From positions 1-64,000 of the forward strand of contig CAZICY010000002.1 of the NCBI GenBank assembly GCA_964537955.1: a stretch of DNA of 64,000 bases, read 5' to 3'. A program made the position numbers and the translations under genes. Source of the stretch: Mxb001 sp964537955. Lineage in GTDB: Bacteria > Actinomycetota > Actinomycetes > S36-B12. Shown here piece after piece: positions 54,203 through 63,385 of the stretch. Numbering within the stretch: the stretch's first letter is position 1; the number at the start of each line of letters is the position of its first letter. Below the pieces are notes generated by a model that did no database searches, had not been told where the DNA came from, and saw only the letters and a list, made by a program, of their open reading frames with translations.

Positions 54203-56212
54203 GTGCCGACCGTCACCATCGCTGCCGCCGATGGCCTCCGGTCGGCCGAGATCGATGACGGGGCCACCGCCGGCGATGTCGTGGCCGATGGGCGACGTGT
54301 CGTGGTCGCCCGCATCAACGGGGAGCTCCGCGACCTGGCGACCGAGTTGGCCGACGGCGACGTCATCGAGGCCGTCGGCGTCGACACCGCCGAAGGTCTC
54401 GCGGTCCTGCGTCACTCCACGGCCCACGTGCTGGCGCAGGCAGTGCAGGACACCTTCCCCGAGGCCAAGCTCGGCATCGGCCCGCCGGTGCGGGACGGCT
54501 TCTACTACGACTTCTCCGTCGAGCGGCCCTTCACCCCCGAGGACCTGAAGGCTCTCGAGAAGCGGATGCAGGAGATCGTGAAGTCCGGCCAGCGGTTCTC
54601 CCGCCGCGTCGTCACCGACGCCGAGGCCACGCGCGAGCTCGCGGGCGAGCCCTTCAAGCTGCGCCTGATCGGCAGCGAGGGCGGGGCCGAGGTGATGGAG
54701 GTCGGCGGGTCCGAGCTCACGATCTACGACAACGTCGACGCCAAGTCGGGCGCGGTCTGCTGGGCGGACCTGTGCCGCGGGCCGCACGTGCCCGACACCC
54801 GCTTCATCCCGCCCAATGCCTTCAAGCTCATGCGCACCGCGGCGGCGTACTGGCTCGGCGACCAGGCCAATGAGCAACTGCAGCGCGTCTACGGCACGGC
54901 GTGGCCGTCCAAGGAGGAGCTCCAGGCCTACCTCACCTTCCTCGAGGAGGCCGAGAAGCGCGACCATCGCAAGCTCGGCGCCGAGCTCGACCTCTTCAGC
55001 TTCCCCGAGGAGATCGGCTCCGGCCTCGCGGTGTTCCACCCCAAGGGCGGCGTGGTGCGGCGCGTCATGGAGGACTACTCCCGGCGTCGCCACGAGGAGG
55101 CGGGCTACGAGTTCGTCAACACGCCCCACATCACGAAGTCAGCGCTCTTCGAGAAGTCAGGCCACCTCGACTGGTACGCCGAGGGGATGTACCCGCCCAT
55201 GCAGCTCGATGCCGAGGTCGATGCGGACGGCATCGTGCGTCGCCAGGGCTTCGACTACTACCTCAAGCCGATGAACTGCCCCATGCACAACCTGATCTTC
55301 GACGCCCGTGGGCGCTCCTACCGCGAGCTGCCGCTGCGGCTGTTCGAGTTCGGCACGGTCTACCGCTACGAGAAGTCCGGCGTGGTGCAGGGCATGACCC
55401 GCGCGCGTGGCTTCACCCAGGACGATGCTCACATCTACTGCACGCGCGAACAGATGGCCGATGAGCTCGACAAGCTGCTCACGTTCGTGCTCGACCTGCT
55501 GCGCGACTACGGCCTCGAGGACTTCTACCTCGAGCTGTCCACCCGGGATCCGGAGAAGTCCGTGGGATCGGACGAGGTGTGGGCCGAGGCGACCGAGGTG
55601 CTGCGCGAGGCCGCCGAGAAGCAGGGCCTGGAACTCGTGCTCGACGAGGGTGGCGCGGCGTTCTACGGACCCAAGATCTCGGTGCAGGCCAAGGACGCGA
55701 TCGGGCGCACCTGGCAGATGTCGACGATCCAGCTCGACTTCAACCTCCCCGAGCGATTCGACCTCGAGTACGCCGCCCCGGATGGCACGCGCCAGCGGCC
55801 CGTGATGATCCATCGCGCGCTCTTCGGCTCCATCGAGCGCTTCTTCGCCGTGCTGCTCGAGCACTACGCGGGCGCCTTCCCCCCGTGGCTGGCACCCGTG
55901 CAGGTCGTCGCGATCCCGGTCTCGGACGCTCACGTGGACTACCTGCACGAGGTGGCCTCTCGCCTGCGTGAGCAGGGGATCCGCGTCGAGGTCGACGACG
56001 CGGACGATCGCATGCAGAAGAAGATCCGCACGGCGCAGAAGTCCAAGGTGCCCTACATGCTCATCGCCGGCGACGACGACATGGCCGCAGGAGCCGTGTC
56101 CTTCCGCTACCGCGACGGCAGCCAGCGCAACGGCGTGCCCGTGGACGAGGCGGTCGCCGAGATCCTCTCCGCGGTCGCCGAGCGACGCCAGGTGGAGAGC
56201 GCGCCGTCATGA
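54203..56212 (+). CDS. thrS: Threonyl-tRNA synthetase
   Basis: A 669-residue class II synthetase. Domains in order: TGS (residues 1-60), the SAD/editing domain with HSTAHVLAQA, catalytic core with zinc ligands in KPMNCPMHN and later His residues (DDAHIYC, MIHRALFGSIERF), and the anticodon domain (VVAIPVSDAHVDYLHEVASR). GTG 54203 follows GGGGAGGA. It begins the conserved thrS-HIT-pgsA-patA-pimA series. Confidence 0.97.
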   Translation: MPTVTIAAADGLRSAEIDDGATAGDVVADGRRVVVARINGELRDLATELADGDVIEAVGVDTAEGLAVLRHSTAHVLAQAVQDTFPEAKLGIGPPVRDGFYYDFSVERPFTPEDLKALEKRMQEIVKSGQRFSRRVVTDAEATRELAGEPFKLRLIGSEGGAEVMEVGGSELTIYDNVDAKSGAVCWADLCRGPHVPDTRFIPPNAFKLMRTAAAYWLGDQANEQLQRVYGTAWPSKEELQAYLTFLEEAEKRDHRKLGAELDLFSFPEEIGSGLAVFHPKGGVVRRVMEDYSRRRHEEAGYEFVNTPHITKSALFEKSGHLDWYAEGMYPPMQLDAEVDADGIVRRQGFDYYLKPMNCPMHNLIFDARGRSYRELPLRLFEFGTVYRYEKSGVVQGMTRARGFTQDDAHIYCTREQMADELDKLLTFVLDLLRDYGLEDFYLELSTRDPEKSVGSDEVWAEATEVLREAAEKQGLELVLDEGGAAFYGPKISVQAKDAIGRTWQMSTIQLDFNLPERFDLEYAAPDGTRQRPVMIHRALFGSIERFFAVLLEHYAGAFPPWLAPVQVVAIPVSDAHVDYLHEVASRLREQGIRVEVDDADDRMQKKIRTAQKSKVPYMLIAGDDDMAAGAVSFRYRDGSQRNGVPVDEAVAEILSAVAERRQVESAPS

Positions 56213-56751
56213 CCGAGGGGCCGGTGCTCGACCACGGAGGCATGCCGGATCGCTGGCAACGCCTGTGGACGCCGCACCGCGAGGCCTACCTCCGCGGCGA
56301 GAGCCGGCCTGCGCACGACGGCCCCGGTGACGAGTGCCCCTTCTGTCGCGCCCCCGGCCTTCCCGAGGGTGAGGGGCTCGTCGTGGCACGCGGGGATGCG
56401 GCGTACGTCGTGATGAACCTCTATCCCTACAACGCTGGGCACCTGCTCGTGTGCCCCTACCGCCACGTGGCGGACTACACCGAGCTCGACCCGGCCGAGG
56501 TGGCGGAGATCGGGCGCCTCACCCAGCGGTCCATGGAGGTTCTGCGCCAGGTCACGCGGGCGCAGGGCTTCAACATCGGCATCAACCAGGGCAAGGTCGG
56601 CGGTGCCGGCATCGCCGGCCATCTGCACCAGCACGTCGTGCCGCGTTGGGGAGGCGACACCAACTTCCTCCCGGTGGTGGGGCACACCAAGACGATGCCG
56701 CAGTTGCTCGACGAGACCCGGGAACTCCTCGCAGAGGCGTGGCTCGGCTGA
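56209..56751 (+). CDS. HIT-family hydrolase/Ap4A phosphorylase-like
   Basis: A 180-residue histidine-triad protein. The triad is GHLHQHVVPRW, preceded by ECPFCRAPG (zinc-type CxxC) and NLYPYNAGHLLVCPYRHVAD. It is the counterpart of mycobacterial Rv2613c, a diadenosine tetraphosphate phosphorylase/HIT protein. It overlaps thrS by ATGA and shares one base with the cupin start. Confidence 0.9.
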   Translation: MTEGPVLDHGGMPDRWQRLWTPHREAYLRGESRPAHDGPGDECPFCRAPGLPEGEGLVVARGDAAYVVMNLYPYNAGHLLVCPYRHVADYTELDPAEVAEIGRLTQRSMEVLRQVTRAQGFNIGINQGKVGGAGIAGHLHQHVVPRWGGDTNFLPVVGHTKTMPQLLDETRELLAEAWLG

Positions 56752-57203
56752 TGGCGATCATCAGCGGCCCCGGCGGCGTCGACCTCGAGGGTGCGCTCGC
56801 GGCAGCCGGCGTGCGGTTCGTCCATGCTCCGGGAGACGACGCACCCGCGGAACTCGTGGCGCAGATCCTCCAGCCCGACGAGCGCGAGATCCGTGCGGTC
56901 GTGGTGGCGGACCCGCCCGAGCCGGGAGGCGAGCACGCCGGCATGGGTGCATGGCACGTCAATGCGGTCGACGAGGTGCACTTCGTGCGCAGCGGACGCG
57001 GCCTCCTGCAGTTCTCGTTGCCCGAGGGCACGTGCACCGTGGAGGTTTCAGCGGGCGACGTCATGATCGTGCGAGGCGCCGAGCATCGCTACCTGCCGAT
57101 CGAGCCGCAGGAGTGGGTGCTGCGTCACTCCGGGCCCGCGGATGCCGACCTGGGCGCCCGCGACACCGGCCGCGCAGCCGGGCCGTGGCCCGCACGCGAT
57201 TGA
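56751..57203 (+). CDS. Cupin-domain protein (acireductone dioxygenase-like)
   Basis: A 150-residue single cupin. The first cupin motif is GAWHVNAVDEVHFVRSGRG and the second GDVMIVRGAEHRYLPIEPQE. The usual HxH of acireductone dioxygenase reads HVN, so one metal ligand is changed and the activity is uncertain. ATG 56751 overlaps the HIT stop. The last 20 residues (DLGARDTGRAAGPWPARD) look disordered. No methionine-salvage genes are nearby. Confidence 0.65.
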   Translation: MAIISGPGGVDLEGALAAAGVRFVHAPGDDAPAELVAQILQPDEREIRAVVVADPPEPGGEHAGMGAWHVNAVDEVHFVRSGRGLLQFSLPEGTCTVEVSAGDVMIVRGAEHRYLPIEPQEWVLRHSGPADADLGARDTGRAAGPWPARD

Positions 57204-57253
57204 GGGTCTCCCAGACGCGCGCGAGCCCCTCGGCCACATGGGCCGGCATGGCT

Positions 57254-58753
57254 TCATGGCCGTGGTAGCGGCGCCCGGACCGGCTCGCTGTCGACGCTCA
57301 CGCCGAACCGGCTCGCGAGGCGATCGAGCACGACGTCGACGTGCGCCTCGCCCATGCACCACAGCACGATGTGACCGGTGTCAGGGTTGCGCTCCACTCG
57401 CAGGGTCGGATCCTCGGCGGCGAGGCGCCCGAGTGCGGCCGTGAGCCTGCCCTCGTCCGACGACGCATGCGCCAGGATCGCGATGGGGAGCAGCGGCTCG
57501 GGCATGGACCAGGGCTCGATGAGGAGCGGGTGATCGGGTGAGGAGAGGGTGTCCCCGGTCTCGGCGTGTGGGAGCTCGGCCACGAGGCCGATGTCACCGG
57601 CACCCAGGGCTGCGATGGCCTGGAGCGACGTGCCCACGCGCGTGCTGATGGCGCCCATACGCTCGTCGACCTCGTGATCGTCGTGCCCGCGGTCGGACAG
57701 GAAGTGACCGGACACATGAAGCGCCGCATCGGGATGCAGCGTGCCGGAGAACACGCGCACGAGCGAGACACGTCCGACGTTGGGATCGGACGATGTCTGC
57801 ACCACCTCGGCGCAGAGCGGCCCCGAAGGGACGCACGACAGCGGAGCCATGGGGCTCCCGTCGGGCCCAGTGACGAGCGGCAGGGGATGCTCCAGCGGCG
57901 ACGGGAAGCCGCGCGTCATCACCTGGAGGAGCTCGGCCATGCCGAAGCCCGTCGGGGCGGTGGCGGTGAAGAGCACGGGGAAGAAGTGCCCGCGTGCGAC
58001 GGCCTTCTCCACTTCCGACATTGCCGCCTCGAAGGGGATCTCCCCTCCACTGAGGAAGCGCTCCACGAGTTCCTCGTCCTCGGACTCGGTGATGATCGCC
58101 GCGAGGAGCCCGGCGCGTGCATCCGAGATCAGGTCCACATGCTGTGGATCGGCATCGCGATCCACGCGCACCCCGTCGGAGTAGTCGCGGATGCCCTGGG
58201 AGATCAGATCGATGAGGCCCGCCACTCGACCATCGTCCGCATGCATCGGCAGGTAGAGGGGCAGGATGCCCGTGCCTTCGCCGAGCATCGCCTGGCACGC
58301 CTCGACGGTGCCCTCGGCATCCGCGCGGTCATCATCCAACTGCGTCACCACGATGGCACGCGGCATGCCCACGGCCGCGCACTCGTCCCACAGCATGGCC
58401 GTGGCCGTGTCGACCCCCTCGACCGCTGACACCACGAACAGGGCCGCGTCGGCGGCGCGCAGGCCAGCACGCACCTCGCCCACGAAGTCGGCGTAGCCGG
58501 GAGTGTCGAGCACGTTCAAGCGGATGCCCTCCCACTCCAGGGGCACCAGGCTCAGCGAGACGGATCGCTGCTGACGCCGCTCGGCATCCTGTGTGTCGGA
58601 CAGCGTGGTCCCGTCCTCGACGGTGCCGGGCCGGGCGAGGGCACCCGTCGCGACGGCGAGCCGCTCCACCAGCGTGGTCTTGCCCGAGTGGCTGGGCCCG
58701 ACGAGCACGACGTTGCGTATCCGGGCCGGGTCGATCGGGGCGGTGAGGGTCAC
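57254..58753 (-). CDS. EF-G2-like GTPase lacking domains IV and V
   Basis: A 499-residue protein of the elongation factor G-like EF-G2 (FusA2) family. G motifs: GPSHSGKTTL (residues 19-28), DTPGYADFVGEVRAGL and TQLDDDRAD, the last replacing NKxD. Domain II (LVRVFSGTLHPDAALHVS) and domain III (GHIVLWCMGEAHVDVVLDRL) are present. The frame then stops after SVDSEPVRAPLPRP, just where domain IV should begin; homologues run to about 700 residues. Only 50 bases separate its stop from the cupin gene, so the missing part is not adjacent. GTG 58753 follows AGGGAGG. Confidence 0.82.
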   Translation of the reverse strand: MTLTAPIDPARIRNVVLVGPSHSGKTTLVERLAVATGALARPGTVEDGTTLSDTQDAERRQQRSVSLSLVPLEWEGIRLNVLDTPGYADFVGEVRAGLRAADAALFVVSAVEGVDTATAMLWDECAAVGMPRAIVVTQLDDDRADAEGTVEACQAMLGEGTGILPLYLPMHADDGRVAGLIDLISQGIRDYSDGVRVDRDADPQHVDLISDARAGLLAAIITESEDEELVERFLSGGEIPFEAAMSEVEKAVARGHFFPVLFTATAPTGFGMAELLQVMTRGFPSPLEHPLPLVTGPDGSPMAPLSCVPSGPLCAEVVQTSSDPNVGRVSLVRVFSGTLHPDAALHVSGHFLSDRGHDDHEVDERMGAISTRVGTSLQAIAALGAGDIGLVAELPHAETGDTLSSPDHPLLIEPWSMPEPLLPIAILAHASSDEGRLTAALGRLAAEDPTLRVERNPDTGHIVLWCMGEAHVDVVLDRLASRFGVSVDSEPVRAPLPRP

Positions 58754-58973
58754 GGCAGCCTCCCTGGCGATGCGACACGGCCCGGCCGGGCAGATGCCGA
58801 GCCTTCGCAAGCCACCCTTGCCGTCGGGGACGTCGGGCGCAAGGGACTTCGGCCTCCGCCTGGCGCATCGTCGGGCCGAGGCGAGCGCCGTACGATGGGG
58901 CGGCCGGACCCGCCGGCACGCGCCGAGGCGTCGGCGAGACCGCCGTGGACCCCTCCACGGCCGAGGAGTGGTC
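58754..58973. other. Intergenic region between EF-G2-like gene and pgsA
   Basis: 220 bases between divergent genes. It holds the ribosome-binding sites of both, and a TACGAT hexamer that could be a pgsA -10 with a long leader. I see no strong inverted repeat or RNA gene. Confidence 0.4.
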
Positions 58974-59594
58974 GTGCTCAACAATCCGGCGGCGCGCAAG
59001 GTGTCCACCGCCGTCCTCGAGCCCGTTGCGCGACTGCTCCTGAGGCTCCACGTGTCACCCGATGCCGTGACGGTGGTCGGGACCCTCATCACGTGCACGG
59101 CCGCGCTCTACTTCTTCCCGCGCGGCGACTTCGTCCCGGGCGTGCTCATCATCGCCGCGTCCGTGATCGCCGACCTGCTCGACGGCACGATGGCGCGGCT
59201 GTCCGGCCGGGCGGGGCCCTGGGGCAACTTCCTCGACGCCACCCTCGACCGCGTCGCCGACGGCTGCGTCTTCGGCGCCCTAGTGCTGTGGGCCGCGTCC
59301 ACGGGCAATCCGTGGACCACGGGGGCGGCACTCACCTGCCTGGTGGGCGGCCAGGTCATCTCCTATGCCAAGGCGCGCGCGGAGGCGGTCGGTGCCACCG
59401 CCAACGTCGGCATCGCGGAGCGTGCCGAGCGCCTGATCGTGGTACTCCTGGCCGCTCTGCTCGCCGGGCTCGGCGTTCCCTATGTCCTCCCCGTCGCCCT
59501 CGGCGGCCTCGCCGTGCTGAGCGTCATCACCGTCGTGCAGCGGATCGTCGTGGTCAGGCGCCAGCTGAAGGCACCGGGCGGGAGCGGCGCGTGA
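58974..59594 (+). CDS. pgsA: Phosphatidylinositol phosphate synthase
   Basis: A 206-residue CDP-alcohol phosphatidyltransferase with multiple membrane helices. The catalytic motif D-G-x2-A-R-x8-G-x3-D-x3-D is complete: Asp70, Gly71, Ala74, Arg75, Gly84, Asp88, Asp92. Followed by patA and pimA, it should be the PgsA1-type enzyme joining CDP-diacylglycerol and inositol phosphate. GTG 58974 is six bases after GAGGA; GTG 58968 is possible. Confidence 0.93.
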   Translation: MLNNPAARKVSTAVLEPVARLLLRLHVSPDAVTVVGTLITCTAALYFFPRGDFVPGVLIIAASVIADLLDGTMARLSGRAGPWGNFLDATLDRVADGCVFGALVLWAASTGNPWTTGAALTCLVGGQVISYAKARAEAVGATANVGIAERAERLIVVLLAALLAGLGVPYVLPVALGGLAVLSVITVVQRIVVVRRQLKAPGGSGA

Positions 59595-60493
59595 GCGTGT
59601 CCGACACCCTGACGGAAGTGGGGTTCGGAGCAGGCTGGGCCGCCGTCAAGCGGCTCCCCGAGCCGGTCGTTGACCGCGCCTTCCGGGCGCTGGCCGATCG
59701 GACGTATCGCAAGGACGGACCCGGCGTCCGCCAGCTGCGGGCCAACCTCGCGCGAGTGCTCTCGCCGGCACGCTCAGCGGAGCTGGAGGAGACCACCCAC
59801 GAGGGCGTGCGGCGCTACCTGCGCTACTGGAGCGAGGCCTTCCGACTGCCCTCGTGGTCCCCGCAGCGGCTGCGCGACACCTTCGATCTCATCGAGGGGC
59901 AGGAAGCGCTCGACGCGGCCGTGGCCGCCGGGACAGGCGCGGTCATGGTGACCAGCCACAGCGGCAACTGGGACCACGCCGGTGCCTGGGCCTGCGACCG
60001 CTACGGCGGCCTCGTCACCGTCGCGGAGCGCCTCAAGCCCGCGGGCCTCTACGACAAGTTCGTGGCCTATCGCGAATCGCTCGGCATGGAGGTGCTCCCG
60101 TTCGGAGGCGACGACACCTTCCGCACGCTGCTGCGCCGCCTCCGCGAGGGCAAGCTCGTCTGCCTGGTGGCCGATCGTGACCTGTCCGGCAGCGGCGTCC
60201 CCGTCGAGTTCTTCGGCGAGACGGCATCGATGCCCGCCGGGCCCGCGACCTTGTCGCTCCTCACGGGAGCCCCGCTCATGCCCGTGGAGTTGTGGCATGT
60301 GGACGGCGGCCTCGCCGGACGCGTGCACCAGGCCCTGCCCACGCCTGACAGTGGCGAGCGCAAGGAGCGCGTCGCGACGCTGACGCAGTCCATGGCCGAC
60401 GTCTTCGCCGAGTGCATCGCCGCCCATCCGGCGGACTGGCACATGATGCAGCGCCTCTGGCTCAGCGACCTGCCGCAGCGGGTCGCAGCGTGA
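59591..60493 (+). CDS. patA: Phosphatidylinositol mannoside acyltransferase
   Basis: A 300-residue membrane-associated acyltransferase of the LpxL/HtrB fold. The HX4D motif is HSGNWD (His123, Asp128). VADRDLSGSGVPVEFFGETA and the C-terminal PADWHMMQRLWL fit PatA, which acylates the mannose at position 2 of PIM. It overlaps pgsA and pimA by GTGA on both sides. Confidence 0.92.
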   Translation: MSVSDTLTEVGFGAGWAAVKRLPEPVVDRAFRALADRTYRKDGPGVRQLRANLARVLSPARSAELEETTHEGVRRYLRYWSEAFRLPSWSPQRLRDTFDLIEGQEALDAAVAAGTGAVMVTSHSGNWDHAGAWACDRYGGLVTVAERLKPAGLYDKFVAYRESLGMEVLPFGGDDTFRTLLRRLREGKLVCLVADRDLSGSGVPVEFFGETASMPAGPATLSLLTGAPLMPVELWHVDGGLAGRVHQALPTPDSGERKERVATLTQSMADVFAECIAAHPADWHMMQRLWLSDLPQRVAA

Positions 60494-61662
60494 AGATCGG
60501 CATCGTCTGCCCCTATGCCTGGGACGTGCCGGGGGGAGTGCAGGCTCACATTCGCGACCAGGCCGAGACGCTCATCGAGATGGGCCACGAGGTCAGCGTC
60601 ATCACGCCGGTCGAGGACCCGACCTCCTTGCCTCCCTACGCCGTCGACGGCGGCCGCCCAAGGCCCGTCCCCTACAACGGCTCGGTGGCCCGGCTCACCT
60701 TCGGGGTCAAGGCCACCGCACGCGTGCGTCGCTGGATCCGCGAGGGAGAGTTCGACGTGCTGCACGTGCACGAGCCGCTCGCCCCATCGCTCGGCGTCCT
60801 CGCCTGCTGGGCGGCCCGCGGCCCCATCGTGGCGACAGTGCACTCCTCCATCGAGCGCTCCAGGGTGCTCGTCACCGGCTACTACCTCGCCCAGACCGCA
60901 CTGGAGAAGATCTCCGCCCTCGTCGCCGTGAGCGAGCATGCTCGCCGCACGATCGTCGACCACCTCGGCGGTGACGCGGTCCTCATCCCCAACGGCGTCC
61001 GCGTCGATCACTATGACGGCGCGCTGCCTCTGCGCGAGTGGGACGGCCCCGCCATCGGATTCCTCGGGCGGATGGACGAGCCGCGCAAGGGACTGCCGGT
61101 CCTGCTCGAGGCCTTCGCCGGCATCCGTGCTCGCCGGCCCGACGCCACGCTCGTCCTCATCGGGCCTGGGGACCCGGATGAGGTGCTCGCGGACGTGCCG
61201 GCGCACGTGCGCGGTGCCATCGTGGCGCTCGGCCGCCTCGATGAGGCGGACAAGGCTCGTGCCCTCGCGTCCCTGGACGCCTACGTCGCGCCGAACACGG
61301 GCGGAGAGTCCTTCGGCATCGTCCTGCTCGAGGCCATGGCGGCAGGCGCCCCCGTCGTCGCGAGCGACCTGGATGCCTTCGCTCGCGTCCTCGACGGCGG
61401 CCGGTGCGGGGTGCTCTTCCCCGTCGGCGATGCCGCCGCCCTGGAGACCACCGTGGTGGGGCTTCTCGATGATGCGGACGAGCGCGCACGGCTCGTGGAG
61501 GCCGGAGCGCGTCGCGTCACGGCGTACGACTGGCGCACGGTCGCAGGCGATCTCATCGACGTCTATGCCAGCGTCACCGCGGGCCAGGGCAAGGTCCGGG
61601 AGGACCTGCGCGGCCAGATCGTCGGGCGACTGGCCAGCCGCCGGTCGGCGGGGGCCGGCTGA
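60490..61662 (+). CDS. pimA: Phosphatidylinositol alpha-mannosyltransferase PimA
   Basis: A 390-residue GT4 glycosyltransferase. The N-terminal IGIVCPYAWDVPGGVQAHI contains the GGV acceptor loop (Gly15, Gly16), FDVLHVHEPLAPS follows, and the donor site is APNTGGESFGIVLLEAMAAG (ESFGIV). It adds the first mannose from GDP-mannose to phosphatidylinositol on the inner membrane face. It is coupled to patA and to the next gene by one-base overlap. Confidence 0.95.
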   Translation: MKIGIVCPYAWDVPGGVQAHIRDQAETLIEMGHEVSVITPVEDPTSLPPYAVDGGRPRPVPYNGSVARLTFGVKATARVRRWIREGEFDVLHVHEPLAPSLGVLACWAARGPIVATVHSSIERSRVLVTGYYLAQTALEKISALVAVSEHARRTIVDHLGGDAVLIPNGVRVDHYDGALPLREWDGPAIGFLGRMDEPRKGLPVLLEAFAGIRARRPDATLVLIGPGDPDEVLADVPAHVRGAIVALGRLDEADKARALASLDAYVAPNTGGESFGIVLLEAMAAGAPVVASDLDAFARVLDGGRCGVLFPVGDAAALETTVVGLLDDADERARLVEAGARRVTAYDWRTVAGDLIDVYASVTAGQGKVREDLRGQIVGRLASRRSAGAG

Positions 61663-62213
61663 TGGGCGCCTGGTGGTGGGCCATCGCGGCGGTCGTCGCG
61701 ATCGCCTTCGTCGGGCTCTACCTCAGCATGACGGCGGGCCGGCTGGACAGGCTGCACCGCCGCATCGACACGTCACTGCACGCCCTGGACACGCAATTGC
61801 TGCGGCGCTCGGCGCTGTCGCTGGACATGGCGGCGAGCGGGGTCTTCGACCCCGCGACAGCGGTGGTGGTGGCGGATTCGGCCCACGGCGCTCGGGCGGC
61901 GTCGGAGGACGACATCATCGCGCGCGGCCTCGCGGAGAGCGATCTCACACGCGTGCTCGTCGAGGCCATCCCCGATGCCCAGGAGGCCGAGGACCTACGC
62001 GAAGCGGCACCCGATCCCGCCATGCTCGATGACCTGAGGCGGACCTGCGTGCGCGTGCAGTTGTCGCGTCGCTTCCACAATGACGCCGTGCGTGCCTGCC
62101 GGCAGGTGCGCCGGCAGCGCCTCGTGAGGTGGCTGCGCCTCGCCGGCCACACGCCCTGGCCTGAGACGGTGGAGATGGACGACACGCCGCCGCCGGGCCT
62201 TACCGCGCGCTGA
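61662..62213 (+). CDS. Single-span membrane protein (LemA-like) after pimA
   Basis: A 183-residue protein with an N-terminal membrane helix (WAIAAVVAIAFVGLYLSM), then AGRLDRLHRRIDTSLHALDT, a helical segment with repeated Leu and a basic C-terminal half (FHNDAVRACRQVRRQRLVRW). A protein of this kind follows pimA in many actinobacteria, sometimes fused to a Nudix domain that is absent here. The role in PIM synthesis is not known. Confidence 0.7.
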   Translation: MGAWWWAIAAVVAIAFVGLYLSMTAGRLDRLHRRIDTSLHALDTQLLRRSALSLDMAASGVFDPATAVVVADSAHGARAASEDDIIARGLAESDLTRVLVEAIPDAQEAEDLREAAPDPAMLDDLRRTCVRVQLSRRFHNDAVRACRQVRRQRLVRWLRLAGHTPWPETVEMDDTPPPGLTAR

Positions 62214-62228
62214 GCGGGTGTCCCGACG

Positions 62229-62234
62229 TACCGT
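62229..62234 (+). promoter_or_regulatory. Candidate -10 hexamer TACCGT for the lipoprotein gene
   Basis: TACCGT ends six bases before ATG 62241, without a ribosome-binding site. Confidence 0.5.
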
Positions 62235-62240
62235 GGATCA

Positions 62241-63278
62241 ATGCGCCTGACCGTGACCCTCGCCATCGGTGCGCTCTTCCTCGTCGGCTGCGGCGGCGGC
62301 GAGCCCGCCCCCGTCACGCCCAGCCCGAGCCCGACCCCGACGACCTCCTCGGCCTCGGCGAGCCCGTCGGCGCTGCCGACCCCGTCCGATGGCATCCCGG
62401 CGGGGGCCTCGCCCTTCTCCGGCCTGCCGGGCGGCGAGGGCAAGCCGGTCCTGGCCGTGAAGATCGACAACACGCGCCCGGCCATGCCCCACTCCGGCCT
62501 GCGGTCCGCCGACCTCGTCTACGTGACCGAGGTCGAGTGGGATCTCACGCGCTTCATCGCGATCTTCAACTCCCAGATCCCCGACGTGATCGGGCCGGTG
62601 CGCTCGGCCCGCGTCAGCGACATGGACATCCTCGTCCCCTTCGGCAAGATCGCCTTCTCGAACTCCGGAGCCCAGTCCAAGCTGCTTCCGGTGATCGCCG
62701 CCGCCAACCTCTACGACGTCTCGGCGGAGAAGGCCTACGCCGCGTTCTACGACGATCCCGGGCGCCCAGCGCCGGTCAATCACATGGCCGATCCCCGCAC
62801 CCTGCTGGCGGCAGCGCCCGACGCGGAGGTCGCCCGCGACATCGGATTCGTCTTCTCCGCGGAGCCTCCCGCTGGCGGCACGCCGGTGTCGACGGTGACC
62901 GCGACATGGCCTTCGTCCGAGGTGTCCTTCACCTGGGACGCCGCAGCGGGCGACTTCATCGTGGGACTCAACGGCGAGGAGTCGCGCGCCACCGAGGGCG
63001 GCCCCCAGCGCGCGGCCACCGTGGTCATCCAGTCGGTTCAGCAGTCCGATTCCGGCTACGGCGATCGCTACGGCGGCCGCACCCCCCTCATCGAGACCGT
63101 GGGCACCGGAGCCGCCATCGTCCTGCGCGATGGCCGGATGTGGTCGGTGACCTGGGAGCGGCCCACCCTCGAGGAGGGCACCCGCTTCTTCCTGCCCGAC
63201 GGCACGCAGATGCCGTTTGCCATCGGGCAGGAGTGGATCGTGCTCATGGACGAGTCCATGAAGCCCAAGATCACCTGA
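62241..63278 (+). CDS. DUF3048 (YerB-like) lipoprotein
   Basis: A 345-residue lipoprotein. The signal peptide ends in lipobox LVGC (Cys17), followed by a Pro/Ser/Thr linker of some 35 residues. The two DUF3048 domains include VKIDNTRPAMPHSGLRSADL, FIAIFNSQIPDVIGPVRSAR and MADPRTLLAAAPDA; the C-terminal part is GEEWIVLMD-like (GQEWIVLMDESMKPKI). YerB-type proteins are envelope lipoproteins of unknown function. Confidence 0.88.
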   Translation: MRLTVTLAIGALFLVGCGGGEPAPVTPSPSPTPTTSSASASPSALPTPSDGIPAGASPFSGLPGGEGKPVLAVKIDNTRPAMPHSGLRSADLVYVTEVEWDLTRFIAIFNSQIPDVIGPVRSARVSDMDILVPFGKIAFSNSGAQSKLLPVIAAANLYDVSAEKAYAAFYDDPGRPAPVNHMADPRTLLAAAPDAEVARDIGFVFSAEPPAGGTPVSTVTATWPSSEVSFTWDAAAGDFIVGLNGEESRATEGGPQRAATVVIQSVQQSDSGYGDRYGGRTPLIETVGTGAAIVLRDGRMWSVTWERPTLEEGTRFFLPDGTQMPFAIGQEWIVLMDESMKPKIT

Positions 63279-63284
63279 GGCCAG

Positions 63285-63313
63285 GGCCGACCGGGGCGGG
63301 CGCCCCGTCGGCC
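63285..63313 (+). terminator. GC-rich hairpin after the lipoprotein gene
   Basis: GGCCGAC-(C)-GGGGC pairs with GCCCC-GTCGGCC around a GGGC loop: twelve pairs with one bulged C. There is no T tract, but it lies just after the stop codon. Confidence 0.55.
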
Positions 63314-63385
63314 TGCCGCTCGCGCGCACCCCGACTACCATGGGCGCAGGCCGCGGGCGTCGCGGCACTGTCGTGAGAGGTCACC

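Noticed and set aside
57061..57249. Remnant of EF-G2 domain IV on the minus strand
   Set aside because: The short minus-strand frame (PAHVAEGLARVWETLNRVRA) shows no EF-G domain IV motif and overlaps the cupin gene.
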